Positions 1 through 8,625 of a stretch of 64,000 bases of DNA are shown piece by piece. A program made the position numbers and the translations under genes. The notes under the pieces were generated by a model. It worked only from the letters and a program-made list of their open reading frames with translations, did no database searches and was not told the DNA's origin. Within the stretch, counting starts at the first letter, position 1. Each line of letters begins with the position of its first letter. The DNA comes from Sphingobium nicotianae (GTDB lineage: Bacteria; Pseudomonadota; Alphaproteobacteria; Sphingomonadales; Sphingomonadaceae), in assembly GCF_018603885.1 (NCBI RefSeq), contig NZ_JAHGAW010000003.1, positions 248,001-312,000 on the forward strand, written 5' to 3'.

Positions 1-2
1 AC

Positions 3-1475
3 GCCCGCATGAAGAATGCGGTCGACGCGGTCCGCGACGGCAACGGCAACATCGTGTGCCGCATCAATGCCGACGCGATCACCACCAATGACGATCCGGC
101 CTGCGCGCCGCTCAACCTGTTCGGCCAGGGCCAGTTCAGCGCGGCCGCCCGCAACTATGTGACCGGCTCGGGCTTCCAGCGCACGATCAACACCCAGCAT
201 GTCGTTGCGGCGAACGTCAGCGGCGACCTGTTCAGCATCACCAGCCGGCCGGTCTCGGTCGCGGTGGGCGCCGAGTGGCGTCGCAACACCATCTCGGGCA
301 CGACGGATCCCATCTCCGCCGCGCTCGGCTTCTGGGTGCTCAACGGGCAGGCCGTGTCGGGCAAGCAATCGGTCAAGGAAGCCTATGGCGAAGTCGTCGT
401 GCCGCTGCTCGCCGACATGACGGCTGTCGAGAATCTCGAGCTCAACGGCGCCTTCCGCGTCACCGACTATAGCGACAGCGGCGAGGTCGAGACCTGGAAG
501 GTCGGCGGCGTCTATGAGCCGGTGCAGGGCATCCGCTTCCGCGTCACCCAGTCGCGCGACATTCGTGCGCCGAACCTCACGGAGCTGCGCGGCCCGCAGC
601 AGAAGACGACGATCGGCCTCACCGATCCGGTCACCGGCCTGCAGGCCAATCCGGTCGTCATCCGCGGCTCCAACCCGAACCTGAAGCCCGAGAAGGCGGA
701 CAGCTTCACCGCCGGCATCGTCATCGCGCCGCGCGGTGGCGGCTTCCTGTCGCGCACGCGCCTGTCGGTCGATTATTACAGCATCCAGGTGAAGCAGGCG
801 ATCGGCCAGCTCGGCGCGCAGACCCTGGTCCAGCGCTGCAAGGACGGCGCGACCGAGTTCTGCCCGCTGATCACGCGCGACGTGAACAACAATGTCATTC
901 AGGTGAATGACATTCTGGTGAACGCCAACCAGCTCAAGACGCGCGGCGTCGACGTCGAGTTCGATTATCGCCAGCCGCTCGGCGATCTGGGCACGGTCAC
1001 GCTGCGTGGTCTCGCGACCTTCTACATGGACCTGATCACGACCGACAGCGCGGGCGCCACCGAGCGCGCGGGCCAGACCGGCTCGCGCTCGGGCACGTTG
1101 CTCGGCGTTCCCGATTATTCGCTGGACGGCACGCTGAGCTGGACGCGCGGGCCGGTGACGCTGACCGGGCACAGCCGCTACATTCCCGGTGGCAGCTACA
1201 ACGTCGCCTTCATCGGGCCGGACGATCCACGCTATTCGGTCACGCTGCCGACCAGCGTCAACGACAACCGCGTCCAGGGCCGTTACTATCTGGACCTGTC
1301 CGGCTCGTACAAGTTCGCGCTGGCCTCGGGCCGGGAGATCGAGCTGTTCGGCGCCATCAACAATGTGTTCGATCGCGATCCGCCGGTCATTCCGTCGGGC
1401 AATCTCGGCACCAATCAGGTGCTGTTCGATCCGGTCGGCCGCGCCTTCAAGATTGGCGCGCGCGTCAAGCTCTGA
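3..1475 (+). CDS. TonB-dependent outer-membrane receptor, C-terminal part (5' end outside window)
   Basis: The reading frame is open from base 3 and has no start in the window, so this is the C-terminal ~490 residues of a larger protein. It shows beta-barrel character: alternating hydrophobic strands, the receptor-typical stretch RFRVTQSRDIRAPNLTELRG near residue 180 of the visible part, and a final strand ending GRAFKIGARVKL. TonB-dependent receptors import scarce substrates such as chelated iron, vitamins or plant-derived molecules across the outer membrane. The plug domain is missing here, so the substrate cannot be guessed. A strong hairpin terminator follows, so it is probably not co-transcribed with the next receptor gene. 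Confidence 0.88.
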   Translation, partial: ARMKNAVDAVRDGNGNIVCRINADAITTNDDPACAPLNLFGQGQFSAAARNYVTGSGFQRTINTQHVVAANVSGDLFSITSRPVSVAVGAEWRRNTISGTTDPISAALGFWVLNGQAVSGKQSVKEAYGEVVVPLLADMTAVENLELNGAFRVTDYSDSGEVETWKVGGVYEPVQGIRFRVTQSRDIRAPNLTELRGPQQKTTIGLTDPVTGLQANPVVIRGSNPNLKPEKADSFTAGIVIAPRGGGFLSRTRLSVDYYSIQVKQAIGQLGAQTLVQRCKDGATEFCPLITRDVNNNVIQVNDILVNANQLKTRGVDVEFDYRQPLGDLGTVTLRGLATFYMDLITTDSAGATERAGQTGSRSGTLLGVPDYSLDGTLSWTRGPVTLTGHSRYIPGGSYNVAFIGPDDPRYSVTLPTSVNDNRVQGRYYLDLSGSYKFALASGREIELFGAINNVFDRDPPVIPSGNLGTNQVLFDPVGRAFKIGARVKL

Positions 1476-1496
1476 CGTCCGGCACGACAATGCTCG

Positions 1497-1533
1497 AAAA
1501 GGGGGCGCGGCCTTGCGGTCGCGCCCCCTTTTC
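1497..1533 (+). terminator. Rho-independent terminator after the first receptor
   Basis: A GC-rich stem (GGGGGCGCG pairing with CGCGCCCCC, with extra pairs inside) is flanked by AAAA on the left and TTTT on the right. It starts about 20 bases after the receptor stop codon. The A and T flanks make it usable in both directions, but the only gene ending here is on the plus strand. Confidence 0.8.
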
Positions 1534-1935
1534 GCCTTGGGCAGGTCGGCGTGCATTTCAACATGCTGCGCTGGGCCCGCAACAAATTTCCGCAGCAAAA
1601 TCGGTGCCTTCGCGTCCGAGTGACGCCCATGTCGTTCCTGTGTTAAGTAGTTTTTCGATACCGGACGGCTGCGTATCAAAACGGCACTAAGGCTTGATCT
1701 TTTCCGCCGGAAGCCGCGTGCGGGCTATTGGTCCCGGTGACGCGGCGGTCATCATCAAAGCTCGCCCGTCGCGAGGCAAAGCGCGAGAATCTCAGCAAAA
1801 CTGCGGGTTTCCAACGGCTTGCATGATGCGCAGTCATCCATTCTGCTGGCGGTCGAGACGCCCTTTTGCAGGGAGAAAATCAAATCCCCGCAAATGGTTG
1901 CCGGTCTTGATCACTTCCCTTGAAATGATTGCTCA

Positions 1936-1973
1936 TTGACATGGTTTCAACGCGCATATAGTTATCATGTTAT
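1936..1973 (+). promoter_or_regulatory. Promoter with overlapping operator-like 12-mer, upstream of the receptor gene
   Basis: TTGACA at 1936-1941, a 17-base spacer and TAGTTA at 1959-1964 form a sigma-70-type promoter. The 12-mer TTATCATGTTAT at 1962-1973 overlaps the -10 element and runs toward the start point. The same 12-mer occurs in the same place relative to the promoter of the MetE-like gene on the opposite strand at 8344-8355, so it is probably the binding site of a common repressor. The regulator is not identified. Confidence 0.6.
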
Positions 1974-2065
1974 GTTTTGTGGCGAGGCTGCAACACATGC
2001 CGCGCCCCGAGTGTCACGAGAGATGACAACCGGAGGCAGGGGGAAACAGGAGAGGAGTAGGGGTA

Positions 2066-4639
2066 ATGATCCAAAGGAGCTCATTCGTTGGGCGGCGCTT
2101 GCTTGCGGGCAGCTGCCTCCTGGCGTTCGCGGCCTTGTCGCAGCCGGCGCTCGCCCAACAGACGACGGCGCCGCAACGAGATGCCGCATCGGACAATGAG
2201 GGCATTCAGGACATCGTCGTCACCGCGCGCTTCGTGGCGGAAAATGTCCAGGACACGCCGATCGCGATCACGGCCGCGACGCAGGCGAAGCTCGAATCGG
2301 CGAATGTCAGCAATGTCGGCGAACTCGGCCGCGTGATTCCAAACCTGCGCACGATCCCGGGTGACTCGCAGTCCGCCGGTACGCCGGTGATCCGCCTGCG
2401 CGGCGTTGTGCAGGGCGCCTCGTCCAGCCTCGCGACACCGCCGGCGCTCGGCATCTATACCGACGACATCTATCACGGCACGACCGCCGGCTCGGAACTC
2501 GACTTCACCGACGTCGAGCGGCTCGAAGTCAATCGCGGCCCGCAGAGCACATTGTCCGGCAACGCCTCCATCGGCGGCTCGATCAAGCTCTACACCGTCG
2601 ATCCCAAGGGCGACGGCTCGGGCTATCTGGAAATCACCGGCGGCTCTCGCAAGCATATGGAGTTCGCCGGCGCCCTCGACCTGGGCCTGTCGCCCACGCT
2701 GTCGGTCCGCGCCTCCGGCCACTTCAAGCGGCAGGACGGCTTCGGCAATCGCCTCGACTTCGCCTGTGAGATGGACAAGCTCGGGACACCGGCTTTGCGG
2801 GGAACCTTTCCCTATGCTCAGCCGGATTCGAAGAACCGGGATTGCATCATCGGCCATACCGGCGGTGGCACGATGGCGGTCGGCCAGATCAAGCTGCGCT
2901 GGCAGCCGACCGACGGCGTCGACTTCATGATCACGGCGCGCCATCGCGAAGAGAATATGGAGGAAACGCCCGAAGTCACTTACGGCTTCCAGCCATCCTG
3001 CGCGCCCGGCTTCAACGGCCAGACCGCCGCGACCTGTCTGGCCAAGGGCGTCAGCAGCCCGCTCCAGACCCTCTATATCATGACGATGGCCAATTTCGGC
3101 GTGATCACGGACAGCCGGTTCGTTCCGCCGGCGCGCAATGGCGGCATCTACGACACTTATGCCACCAACTGCCGGCCCAATTACAATCTGACGGGCGTCC
3201 CGCAGGGTGGCTCTGCCGGTCTCCCCGCCTCTTATCCGCTCGGCTATTGCTACAAGCAGGGCAAGGATGCGCACAACACGCTCGTATCCGCTCGTCTCAA
3301 GGTCGACATCTCCGACAAGGTCCACATGACGGCGATCGGCGGCTATACGAACTATTCCAACGAGTTCACGCAGAATGGCGACCAGTCGCCGCTCGGCCTG
3401 GTGATCTCGCACTTCCGCAATTATGATCACCAGTGGTCGGGCGAGCTACGTTTCGACGGCAAGCTGTTCGACGACAAGCTGCAGTGGGTTGCCGGTCTGT
3501 TTGCTGTCGACATCACCGGCGCCCAGCGCAACTCGCTGTCATACTCGAACGTGTTCCAGCTTGCGGACGTTTATGGCACGATGAAGTCGCAGTCGGCCTT
3601 CTTCCATCTGGACTATAGCATCACCGACAGGTGGCGCGTTTCCGGTGGCGGGCGCTGGAGCCATACCGACAATCATTTCCAGACCGTCAACCCGCAGACG
3701 GCGATTCCGACCGTTACGGACCTCGGCTTCGCCAAGGAGAAGCGGATCGACTGGCTGATCTCGACCGACTACAAGATTACCGACGACATCATGGTCTATG
3801 CGTCGGCCGCCACCGGCTCGCGTCCGCCGGGCGTCTTCACGATCGTCAACACGCCGCGCCAATATGGCCCGACCGGGTCGGAAGAACTGATCGCCTATGA
3901 AGCGGGCCTCAAGTCGGACTGGTTCGACAAGAAGCTGCGCTCGAACATGGCGGTCTTCTACACCGACTATAAGAAGGTCTCGGCCGGCCGAACCGGTACG
4001 GAGTGCCGCAACCAGCCGGGTACGACCGCGACCTTCTTCGATGTGCAGCAGGGTACGCCGGAAGCGATCACGATCTGCAGCCAGTTCCCCGGCGCGCCCA
4101 GCCCGATCACCTATATTATCGGCGGGTCGGTTCCGGCGACGGTCCGCGGTGCGGAATGGGAAGTCACGGCGCTTCCCTTCCATGGTCTGAAACTCGAATA
4201 TTCGATCGGCACCAACAAATATATCTCGGGCATCAAGACGCCGGGCCAGACCGGCTATCTTTATCCGGGCACCAACCACTGGGTGTGGAACCAGCACGGC
4301 AACGTCTCATATGACCTCGAGACAAGCGCCGGCACGTTCACGCCGAGCGTCGACTGGGCCTGGCAGGGCTGGCAGCAATATGATCCGTCGGTCAATTCGC
4401 CGACGGCCGCCTTCCCGCTTGGCCACCAGCCGGAAGAGATCTTCGTGATCCACCCTTACTCGCTGTTCAACGGCCAGCTCGCCTATGAGGCGCCTGACCG
4501 CTCGTGGAGCGCACGGTTCACGGTCACGAACCTGGCGAACCACTATTATCATTATCAGGTGCTGCGCGGCACGATCAATGCGCAGACCCGTGTCGGCGAA
4601 CCACGGACCTGGTCGCTCTCGGTCAAGAAGACCTTCTGA
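2066..4639 (+). CDS. TonB-dependent outer-membrane receptor
   Basis: The 857-residue protein opens with a signal peptide (RR pair, hydrophobic core, cleavage near ALAQQ), then a TonB-box-like IQDIVVTA at about residue 47. A plug domain follows (about 55-170) with the RGPQSTLSGNASIGGSIK signature, then a 22-strand-type barrel ending in TWSLSVKKTF with the usual terminal Phe. The ATG is preceded by a strong GGAGAGGAG sequence. Extracellular loops contain several Cys residues. Its role would be energised uptake across the outer membrane. The downstream MFS gene and facing enzymes suggest a carbon substrate rather than iron, but this is inference. It is closed by an unusually strong terminator. 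Confidence 0.93.
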   Translation: MIQRSSFVGRRLLAGSCLLAFAALSQPALAQQTTAPQRDAASDNEGIQDIVVTARFVAENVQDTPIAITAATQAKLESANVSNVGELGRVIPNLRTIPGDSQSAGTPVIRLRGVVQGASSSLATPPALGIYTDDIYHGTTAGSELDFTDVERLEVNRGPQSTLSGNASIGGSIKLYTVDPKGDGSGYLEITGGSRKHMEFAGALDLGLSPTLSVRASGHFKRQDGFGNRLDFACEMDKLGTPALRGTFPYAQPDSKNRDCIIGHTGGGTMAVGQIKLRWQPTDGVDFMITARHREENMEETPEVTYGFQPSCAPGFNGQTAATCLAKGVSSPLQTLYIMTMANFGVITDSRFVPPARNGGIYDTYATNCRPNYNLTGVPQGGSAGLPASYPLGYCYKQGKDAHNTLVSARLKVDISDKVHMTAIGGYTNYSNEFTQNGDQSPLGLVISHFRNYDHQWSGELRFDGKLFDDKLQWVAGLFAVDITGAQRNSLSYSNVFQLADVYGTMKSQSAFFHLDYSITDRWRVSGGGRWSHTDNHFQTVNPQTAIPTVTDLGFAKEKRIDWLISTDYKITDDIMVYASAATGSRPPGVFTIVNTPRQYGPTGSEELIAYEAGLKSDWFDKKLRSNMAVFYTDYKKVSAGRTGTECRNQPGTTATFFDVQQGTPEAITICSQFPGAPSPITYIIGGSVPATVRGAEWEVTALPFHGLKLEYSIGTNKYISGIKTPGQTGYLYPGTNHWVWNQHGNVSYDLETSAGTFTPSVDWAWQGWQQYDPSVNSPTAAFPLGHQPEEIFVIHPYSLFNGQLAYEAPDRSWSARFTVTNLANHYYHYQVLRGTINAQTRVGEPRTWSLSVKKTF

Positions 4640-4660
4640 TTCAAAGTCTCTCTCCTGAAG

Positions 4661-4711
4661 CCCACAACGCAGTCAAACCCGGTTTGACTGCGTTGTGGGG
4701 TTCCTTTTTTT
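4661..4711 (+). terminator. Very strong intrinsic terminator
   Basis: A perfect 19-base inverted repeat (4661-4679 and 4681-4699, beginning CCCACAACGC) is separated by a single base, so the real loop opens a few pairs. It is followed by GTTCC and a run of seven T (4705-4711). It begins about 20 bases after the receptor stop and separates that gene from the MFS gene. Confidence 0.9.
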
Positions 4712-4785
4712 ACCGCTTCAGTGACGAGTCCGGCGGCGATCCCCGCTAGGGTCCACACCCATTGGACCGAGGGCGAGGGAGTAGA

Positions 4786-6141
4786 ATGACGTCAAGCACC
4801 ATGGGCATCGCCCCCACGCCCCCTGCCGCCGCGCCGGACGAGACGGGGCCGCGCGGCTGGTACACGGTCGGCATCCTCTCGGTCGTCGCGATGCTCTCCT
4901 ATCTCGATCGCGGCGTGCTCTCGCTGTTCGTTCAGCCACTGAAACAGGATTTCGGCCTGTCGGATACGCAGGTGAGCATGTTGCTCGGCCTCGCCTTCAG
5001 CGTCCCGGCGATCGTGGTCGGTATTCCCATGTCGCGGCTTATCGATACGGGCGTCCGCCGCTCGCTGATCGCGGCGTGCCTCGCGGTCTGGAGCTTTGCG
5101 ACGGCGATCTGCGGCGTCGCCCAGAATTTCTGGACATTGTTCGCCTGCCGCGCGCTCACCGGGGCGAGCGAGTCCGTGAACACGTCCGCTTCGCTCTCGG
5201 TCATCACCGATGCGGTCAAGCGCAGTCGCCTGCCGCGCGCCTTCGCGATCCAGTCGGTCGGCGTGATGGTCGGCAGCTCGCTCTCCTTGCTGCTGGGCGG
5301 ACTGCTGTTCGGCCTTTTCGCCCATTTCAAGCCGATCGACCTGGCCGGCATCGGCAGGATTCACAACTGGCAGCTCGTCTTCCTGATCCTCGGCCTGCCG
5401 GGCCTGCTGGTCGCCGCGCTGATGATGATCACGGTGCCGGAGCCGAGGCGCAAGGGCGGCACAAGGCCCGGCGGCTATCCCATTCGAGAGGTTTTCGGCT
5501 TTCTCGTCGCGGAGCGCGGGATGCACCTGCGTCTGGCGACGGCCATGATCCTCTTCTCGATCATGACGGTCGGCCTTGGCGCCTGGACGCCGGCTTTCTA
5601 TCAGCGCACTTATGGCTGGGGGCCGGAGGTCGCGGGCCCGATCATGGGCATCGTCTCGCTGGTCTGTTCGCTGATCGGCCTGTTCGCCGGGGCGCGGCTC
5701 GCCGAGCTGTTCGGCAAGCGCAATGACGATGCCAATCTGCGCGTGCTGCTCATCGCCCAGGGGCTCGCATTGCCGTTGCACGTCATCGCGCCGCTGATGC
5801 CGAATCCCTGGGCCGCGATCAGCATCAATGCGGTCGCCGGCATCGTCGGCGTGATGGGCGGACCGGCTTATTATGCGGCGATCCAGCTCACCACGCCCAA
5901 CGAGATGCGTGGGCAAATCGCCATGCTCTACGCGGCGGGCATGAACACGATCGGCGGGACGGCGGGGCCGATGCTGGTCGGCCTGCTCACCGACTATGTC
6001 GCGCCGTCCGAAGGCGACCTGCGCTACGTGCTCGTCGCGCTCAACCTGCTGGTCGTGCCGCCGGCGCTGTATCTGCTCTGGAAGGCGATGAAGCCCTATG
6101 CGCGGCTCTACCGCGCCCGGCTCGACGCGGCTGCCGGCTAG
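4786..6141 (+). CDS. Spinster-type MFS transporter
   Basis: This 451-residue major facilitator protein has about 12 hydrophobic segments. The ATG at 4786 is chosen over an upstream TTG at 4762 because GAGGGAG sits just before it. The first helix carries LSYLDRGVLS, and the helix 2-3 loop PMSRLIDTGVRR is a variant of the MFS A-motif. Overall it resembles the 'spinster family' carriers common beside TonB receptors in sphingomonads. It would move the receptor's substrate or a breakdown product across the inner membrane. Its stop overlaps by four bases the stop of the SMP-30 gene on the other strand. No promoter is obvious between it and the upstream terminator. Confidence 0.85.
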   Translation: MTSSTMGIAPTPPAAAPDETGPRGWYTVGILSVVAMLSYLDRGVLSLFVQPLKQDFGLSDTQVSMLLGLAFSVPAIVVGIPMSRLIDTGVRRSLIAACLAVWSFATAICGVAQNFWTLFACRALTGASESVNTSASLSVITDAVKRSRLPRAFAIQSVGVMVGSSLSLLLGGLLFGLFAHFKPIDLAGIGRIHNWQLVFLILGLPGLLVAALMMITVPEPRRKGGTRPGGYPIREVFGFLVAERGMHLRLATAMILFSIMTVGLGAWTPAFYQRTYGWGPEVAGPIMGIVSLVCSLIGLFAGARLAELFGKRNDDANLRVLLIAQGLALPLHVIAPLMPNPWAAISINAVAGIVGVMGGPAYYAAIQLTTPNEMRGQIAMLYAAGMNTIGGTAGPMLVGLLTDYVAPSEGDLRYVLVALNLLVVPPALYLLWKAMKPYARLYRARLDAAAG

Positions 6142-7067
6142 GCGAGCGCGCCGCGTGGGACGGGCACGCCGGGAATGCCGAGCCTGATCCGATTGAGGCT
6201 GCCCCATCCCGCGAAATAGAGCGTCGACCAGTCCTCATCGCCCCAGTTGAGGTTGATCGGGATGTGATCGCTCAGGATCGTGCCGATGTGCCCGCCATCG
6301 GGATTGATCACCCAGATGCCCGCCGGGCCGGTGCAATAGAGATTCCCTTCGATGTCGCACTTCATCCCGTCCGGGAAGCCGCGCCGGTTGTCCGTCTTCA
6401 TGTCGCAGAACAGCCGGTCGCTGCCGAGATCAATCATGCCGTTGGTCTCGACGGCGAAGGCGCGGATCAGTTTCCGCCCGGCGCTGCTGTCGTTGATATA
6501 CAGCGTCTTCTCGTCCGGCGAGAAGCAGAGCCCGTTCGGATTTATGAAATCGTGGACGATGCGATTGATCCGCTTGCCGTCCGGGGAGACGCGATAGACG
6601 CCCGCGCAGTCCTGTTCGGGATAATGATCCGCCGGGGTGAGCGGGATCTTGGGCGGCGGATCGGTGAAATAGACGGCGCCGTCCGACTTGACGACGACAT
6701 CGTTCGGCCGGTTGAGCTTGTAGCCCTTGTAGCTGTCCGCGATGACGGTGATCTCGCCGGTCTCCAGATCCTCGGCGTCGACGCAGCGCGAGAAGTGATG
6801 GCACGTGATGAGGCGGCCCTGAAGGTCGCGCGTCATGCCGTTGCCATTGGCGGTCCCGTCCTTGTCGAGCGTGATGCCCTGGCCGGGCGTGTAGCGGTAG
6901 CGCTTGCTGGCATGGATGTCGCTGAAGAGCAGATAGCCCTTTTCCCTGATCCACACCGGCCCCTCGGCCGGGCCATGCATGCCGCCATAGCCGTCGCCCA
7001 GATGCTCCTCGTCGCGATCGGCGGGCGCGATGCGCAGCATGCTCTCATGCAGGATTTCGACTGGCAT
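6138..7067 (-). CDS. SMP-30/gluconolactonase-family hydrolase
   Basis: This 309-residue six-bladed propeller enzyme has the metal-site elements of the family: Glu in PAEGPVW (about residue 34), NGMTRD, NDVVV followed by FTDPP, NGLCFSPDE with INDSS, and the late FPDGMKCDIEGNLY. Family members hydrolyse sugar lactones or other lactones using one divalent cation. The DPP version of the NDV region is typical of the gluconolactonase/DRP35 branch. The gene follows the MetE-like gene by 18 bases on the same strand and is surely co-transcribed with it. The natural substrate is unknown. Confidence 0.85.
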   Translation of the reverse strand: MPVEILHESMLRIAPADRDEEHLGDGYGGMHGPAEGPVWIREKGYLLFSDIHASKRYRYTPGQGITLDKDGTANGNGMTRDLQGRLITCHHFSRCVDAEDLETGEITVIADSYKGYKLNRPNDVVVKSDGAVYFTDPPPKIPLTPADHYPEQDCAGVYRVSPDGKRINRIVHDFINPNGLCFSPDEKTLYINDSSAGRKLIRAFAVETNGMIDLGSDRLFCDMKTDNRRGFPDGMKCDIEGNLYCTGPAGIWVINPDGGHIGTILSDHIPINLNWGDEDWSTLYFAGWGSLNRIRLGIPGVPVPRGALA

Positions 7068-7085
7068 TGGTCCGGCCCTTCCCGA

Positions 7086-8297
7086 TCAGTTCCACAGTGC
7101 CTTGGTGGCGAGCGCCGCACCCTCGGCCAGCACCTTGAGCTTGGCCCACTGCACTTCCTCATGGACGCGCTGCATGCTCCAGCCTTGCGAGAAGCCGCAG
7201 TCGGTGCCGGCGATGACCCGCTCGCGCCCGACGACGCTGGCGTAATTCTGGATGCGCCAGGAAACGAGTTCGGGATGCTCCACGACATTGGTCTGGTGGC
7301 TGACGATGCCGGGGATCAGCACCTTGTCGTCAGGCAACTTGACGTCCTTCCAGACCATCCACTCATGCTCGTGGCGCGGATTGGCGCCCTCGATCGAGTA
7401 GAAGCCGGCGTTGATCTTGAGGATGATGTCGTAGATTTCCTTGAGCGGCACGTCGGTCGTGTGCGGCGTGTTCATGCTTCCCCAGCACATATGGTAGCGC
7501 ACACGCTCGGGCGGGATGCCGCGCAGCGCGTGGTTATAGGCCTCGACCTGCTCCAGCGAGGCGTCGCGTAGTTCTTTATCCGTCGGATTGGTTTTGCCGT
7601 AAAGCACCTGATTGCGCGAGGGCAGGCCGAGATCGAGCTGGACCATGTAGCCCGCATCGACGATCGCCTTGTATTCCTCATGCATCGCGTCGGCGAGCGC
7701 GTAGAGATAATCCTTGCCCGTCGCATAGATCTCGCCCGCCATCGCGTCCGAGCGGGAGGGCGTTGCGGCCGGCACGAAAGCGTCGGCGAAGTCGTGCCCC
7801 GCCAGCGCGGTGCCGAAATTGGTGAGATCGCGATTGAGTTCCTCATAGCCGGCATAATACAGCGGCGCCTTGAGGACGTTGCGCGATCGCGGCGCGTTCA
7901 TCGCGGCATGGACCTTCTCGCGTGGGATTTCGGGCGGGATCCACATCTCGCGATACATGGCCGCATATTGCTTCATGAAATTGGGGAATTGCTCGGAGAG
8001 CTGGGGATAATAGATGCCGTCCGATGGTGCGGTCTTCACCTGTTCGATACCGCCGAGCCGCCTGGTGATGTAGCTGCCGAAATCGGGCTTGGAGAACTCG
8101 CCGTCGCTCGGAATGTCGACCCCGACCTCGGCCTGCTTATCCACGACATATTTGACGCTCCTGGCGACTTCCGCCTCGAAGGCGGCCTCGTCGACGGGAT
8201 TGCCGGCGACTTGATCGATCACCATTTCCAGCAATGGCGCCGGTCGACACAGGCTCCCGACATGCGTCGTCAGGATACGCTCTCCCAGGCCCTTCAT
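7086..8297 (-). CDS. Cobalamin-independent methionine synthase (MetE) C-terminal-domain-like protein
   Basis: This 403-residue single-barrel protein belongs to the MetE C-terminal/UROD-like superfamily. It opens LTTHVGSLCRP, the family's N-terminal hallmark. The zinc ligands are present: His-x-Cys in RYHMCWGSMN (about residue 269) and a late Cys in AGTDCGFSQGW. True MetE is about 750 residues with two barrels. Stand-alone members include archaeal methionine synthases and epoxyalkane:coenzyme M transferase, so zinc-thiol alkyl transfer is likely but methionine synthesis is not implied. It heads a two-gene unit with the lactonase, has a GAGGAGAGA ribosome-binding site, and a promoter/operator matching that of the TonB receptor. 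Confidence 0.85.
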   Translation of the reverse strand: MKGLGERILTTHVGSLCRPAPLLEMVIDQVAGNPVDEAAFEAEVARSVKYVVDKQAEVGVDIPSDGEFSKPDFGSYITRRLGGIEQVKTAPSDGIYYPQLSEQFPNFMKQYAAMYREMWIPPEIPREKVHAAMNAPRSRNVLKAPLYYAGYEELNRDLTNFGTALAGHDFADAFVPAATPSRSDAMAGEIYATGKDYLYALADAMHEEYKAIVDAGYMVQLDLGLPSRNQVLYGKTNPTDKELRDASLEQVEAYNHALRGIPPERVRYHMCWGSMNTPHTTDVPLKEIYDIILKINAGFYSIEGANPRHEHEWMVWKDVKLPDDKVLIPGIVSHQTNVVEHPELVSWRIQNYASVVGRERVIAGTDCGFSQGWSMQRVHEEVQWAKLKVLAEGAALATKALWN

Positions 8298-8625
8298 TCT
8301 CTCTCCTCGTCCCAGGGCGGATGCCTGGAATCCCCATTAATAGATAACATGATAAGTATGTTTCGGCTCGGGGGTCGTCAACGCCTAAATCGCGCTCGCC
8401 AAACAGCGATTGGTCGCCGCGCGTTCGCCCGTAACAGACTCGCGCAACCGCTCCCGTTGATCATCCCGAAGACCGTCGCCTTCCACACGGGTCTTCAAAA
8501 GCCCGGCGCTGAACCGGAAATCTCCGCAGAAACCGCTAAAATGTCACGACGTCCCCGATCCGCCGATTGGACCTTTGGTTCTTGCTTTCGCAGAACGCAT
8601 GCGTGTCCGATCCAAACCGGGCAGT
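8298..8625. other. Intergenic region, 328 bp, upstream of the MetE-like gene
   Basis: It lies between the 3' end of the esterase and the 5' end of the MetE-like gene, both on the minus strand. It holds the promoter/operator at 8344-8381. Nothing else gene-like or strongly structured was seen in 8400-8625. Confidence 0.5.
8344..8381 (-). promoter_or_regulatory. Promoter with operator-like 12-mer for the MetE-like/SMP-30 unit
   Basis: Read on the minus strand: TTGACG (8381-8376), 17 bases, TACTTA (8358-8353). The 12-mer TTATCATGTTAT (8355-8344) overlaps the -10 element. Element spacing and position match the promoter of the receptor gene at 1936-1973. An inverted repeat AACAT-N7-ATGTT (8346-8362) also spans the -10 region. 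Confidence 0.6.

Larger units (their letters stand above)
1476..2065. other. Intergenic region, 590 bp, between two receptor genes
   Basis: Apart from the terminator at its left end and the promoter/operator near 1936-1973, I see no convincing gene. A short open frame at 1694-1939 has arginine- and cysteine-rich composition and no family resemblance. The leader from the promoter to the next ATG is about 100 nt and ends in a purine-rich ribosome-binding stretch. Confidence 0.55.

Noticed and set aside
1694..1939. 81-codon frame in the gap between the receptor genes
   Set aside because: No ribosome-binding site, atypical composition, and it ends inside the proposed promoter.
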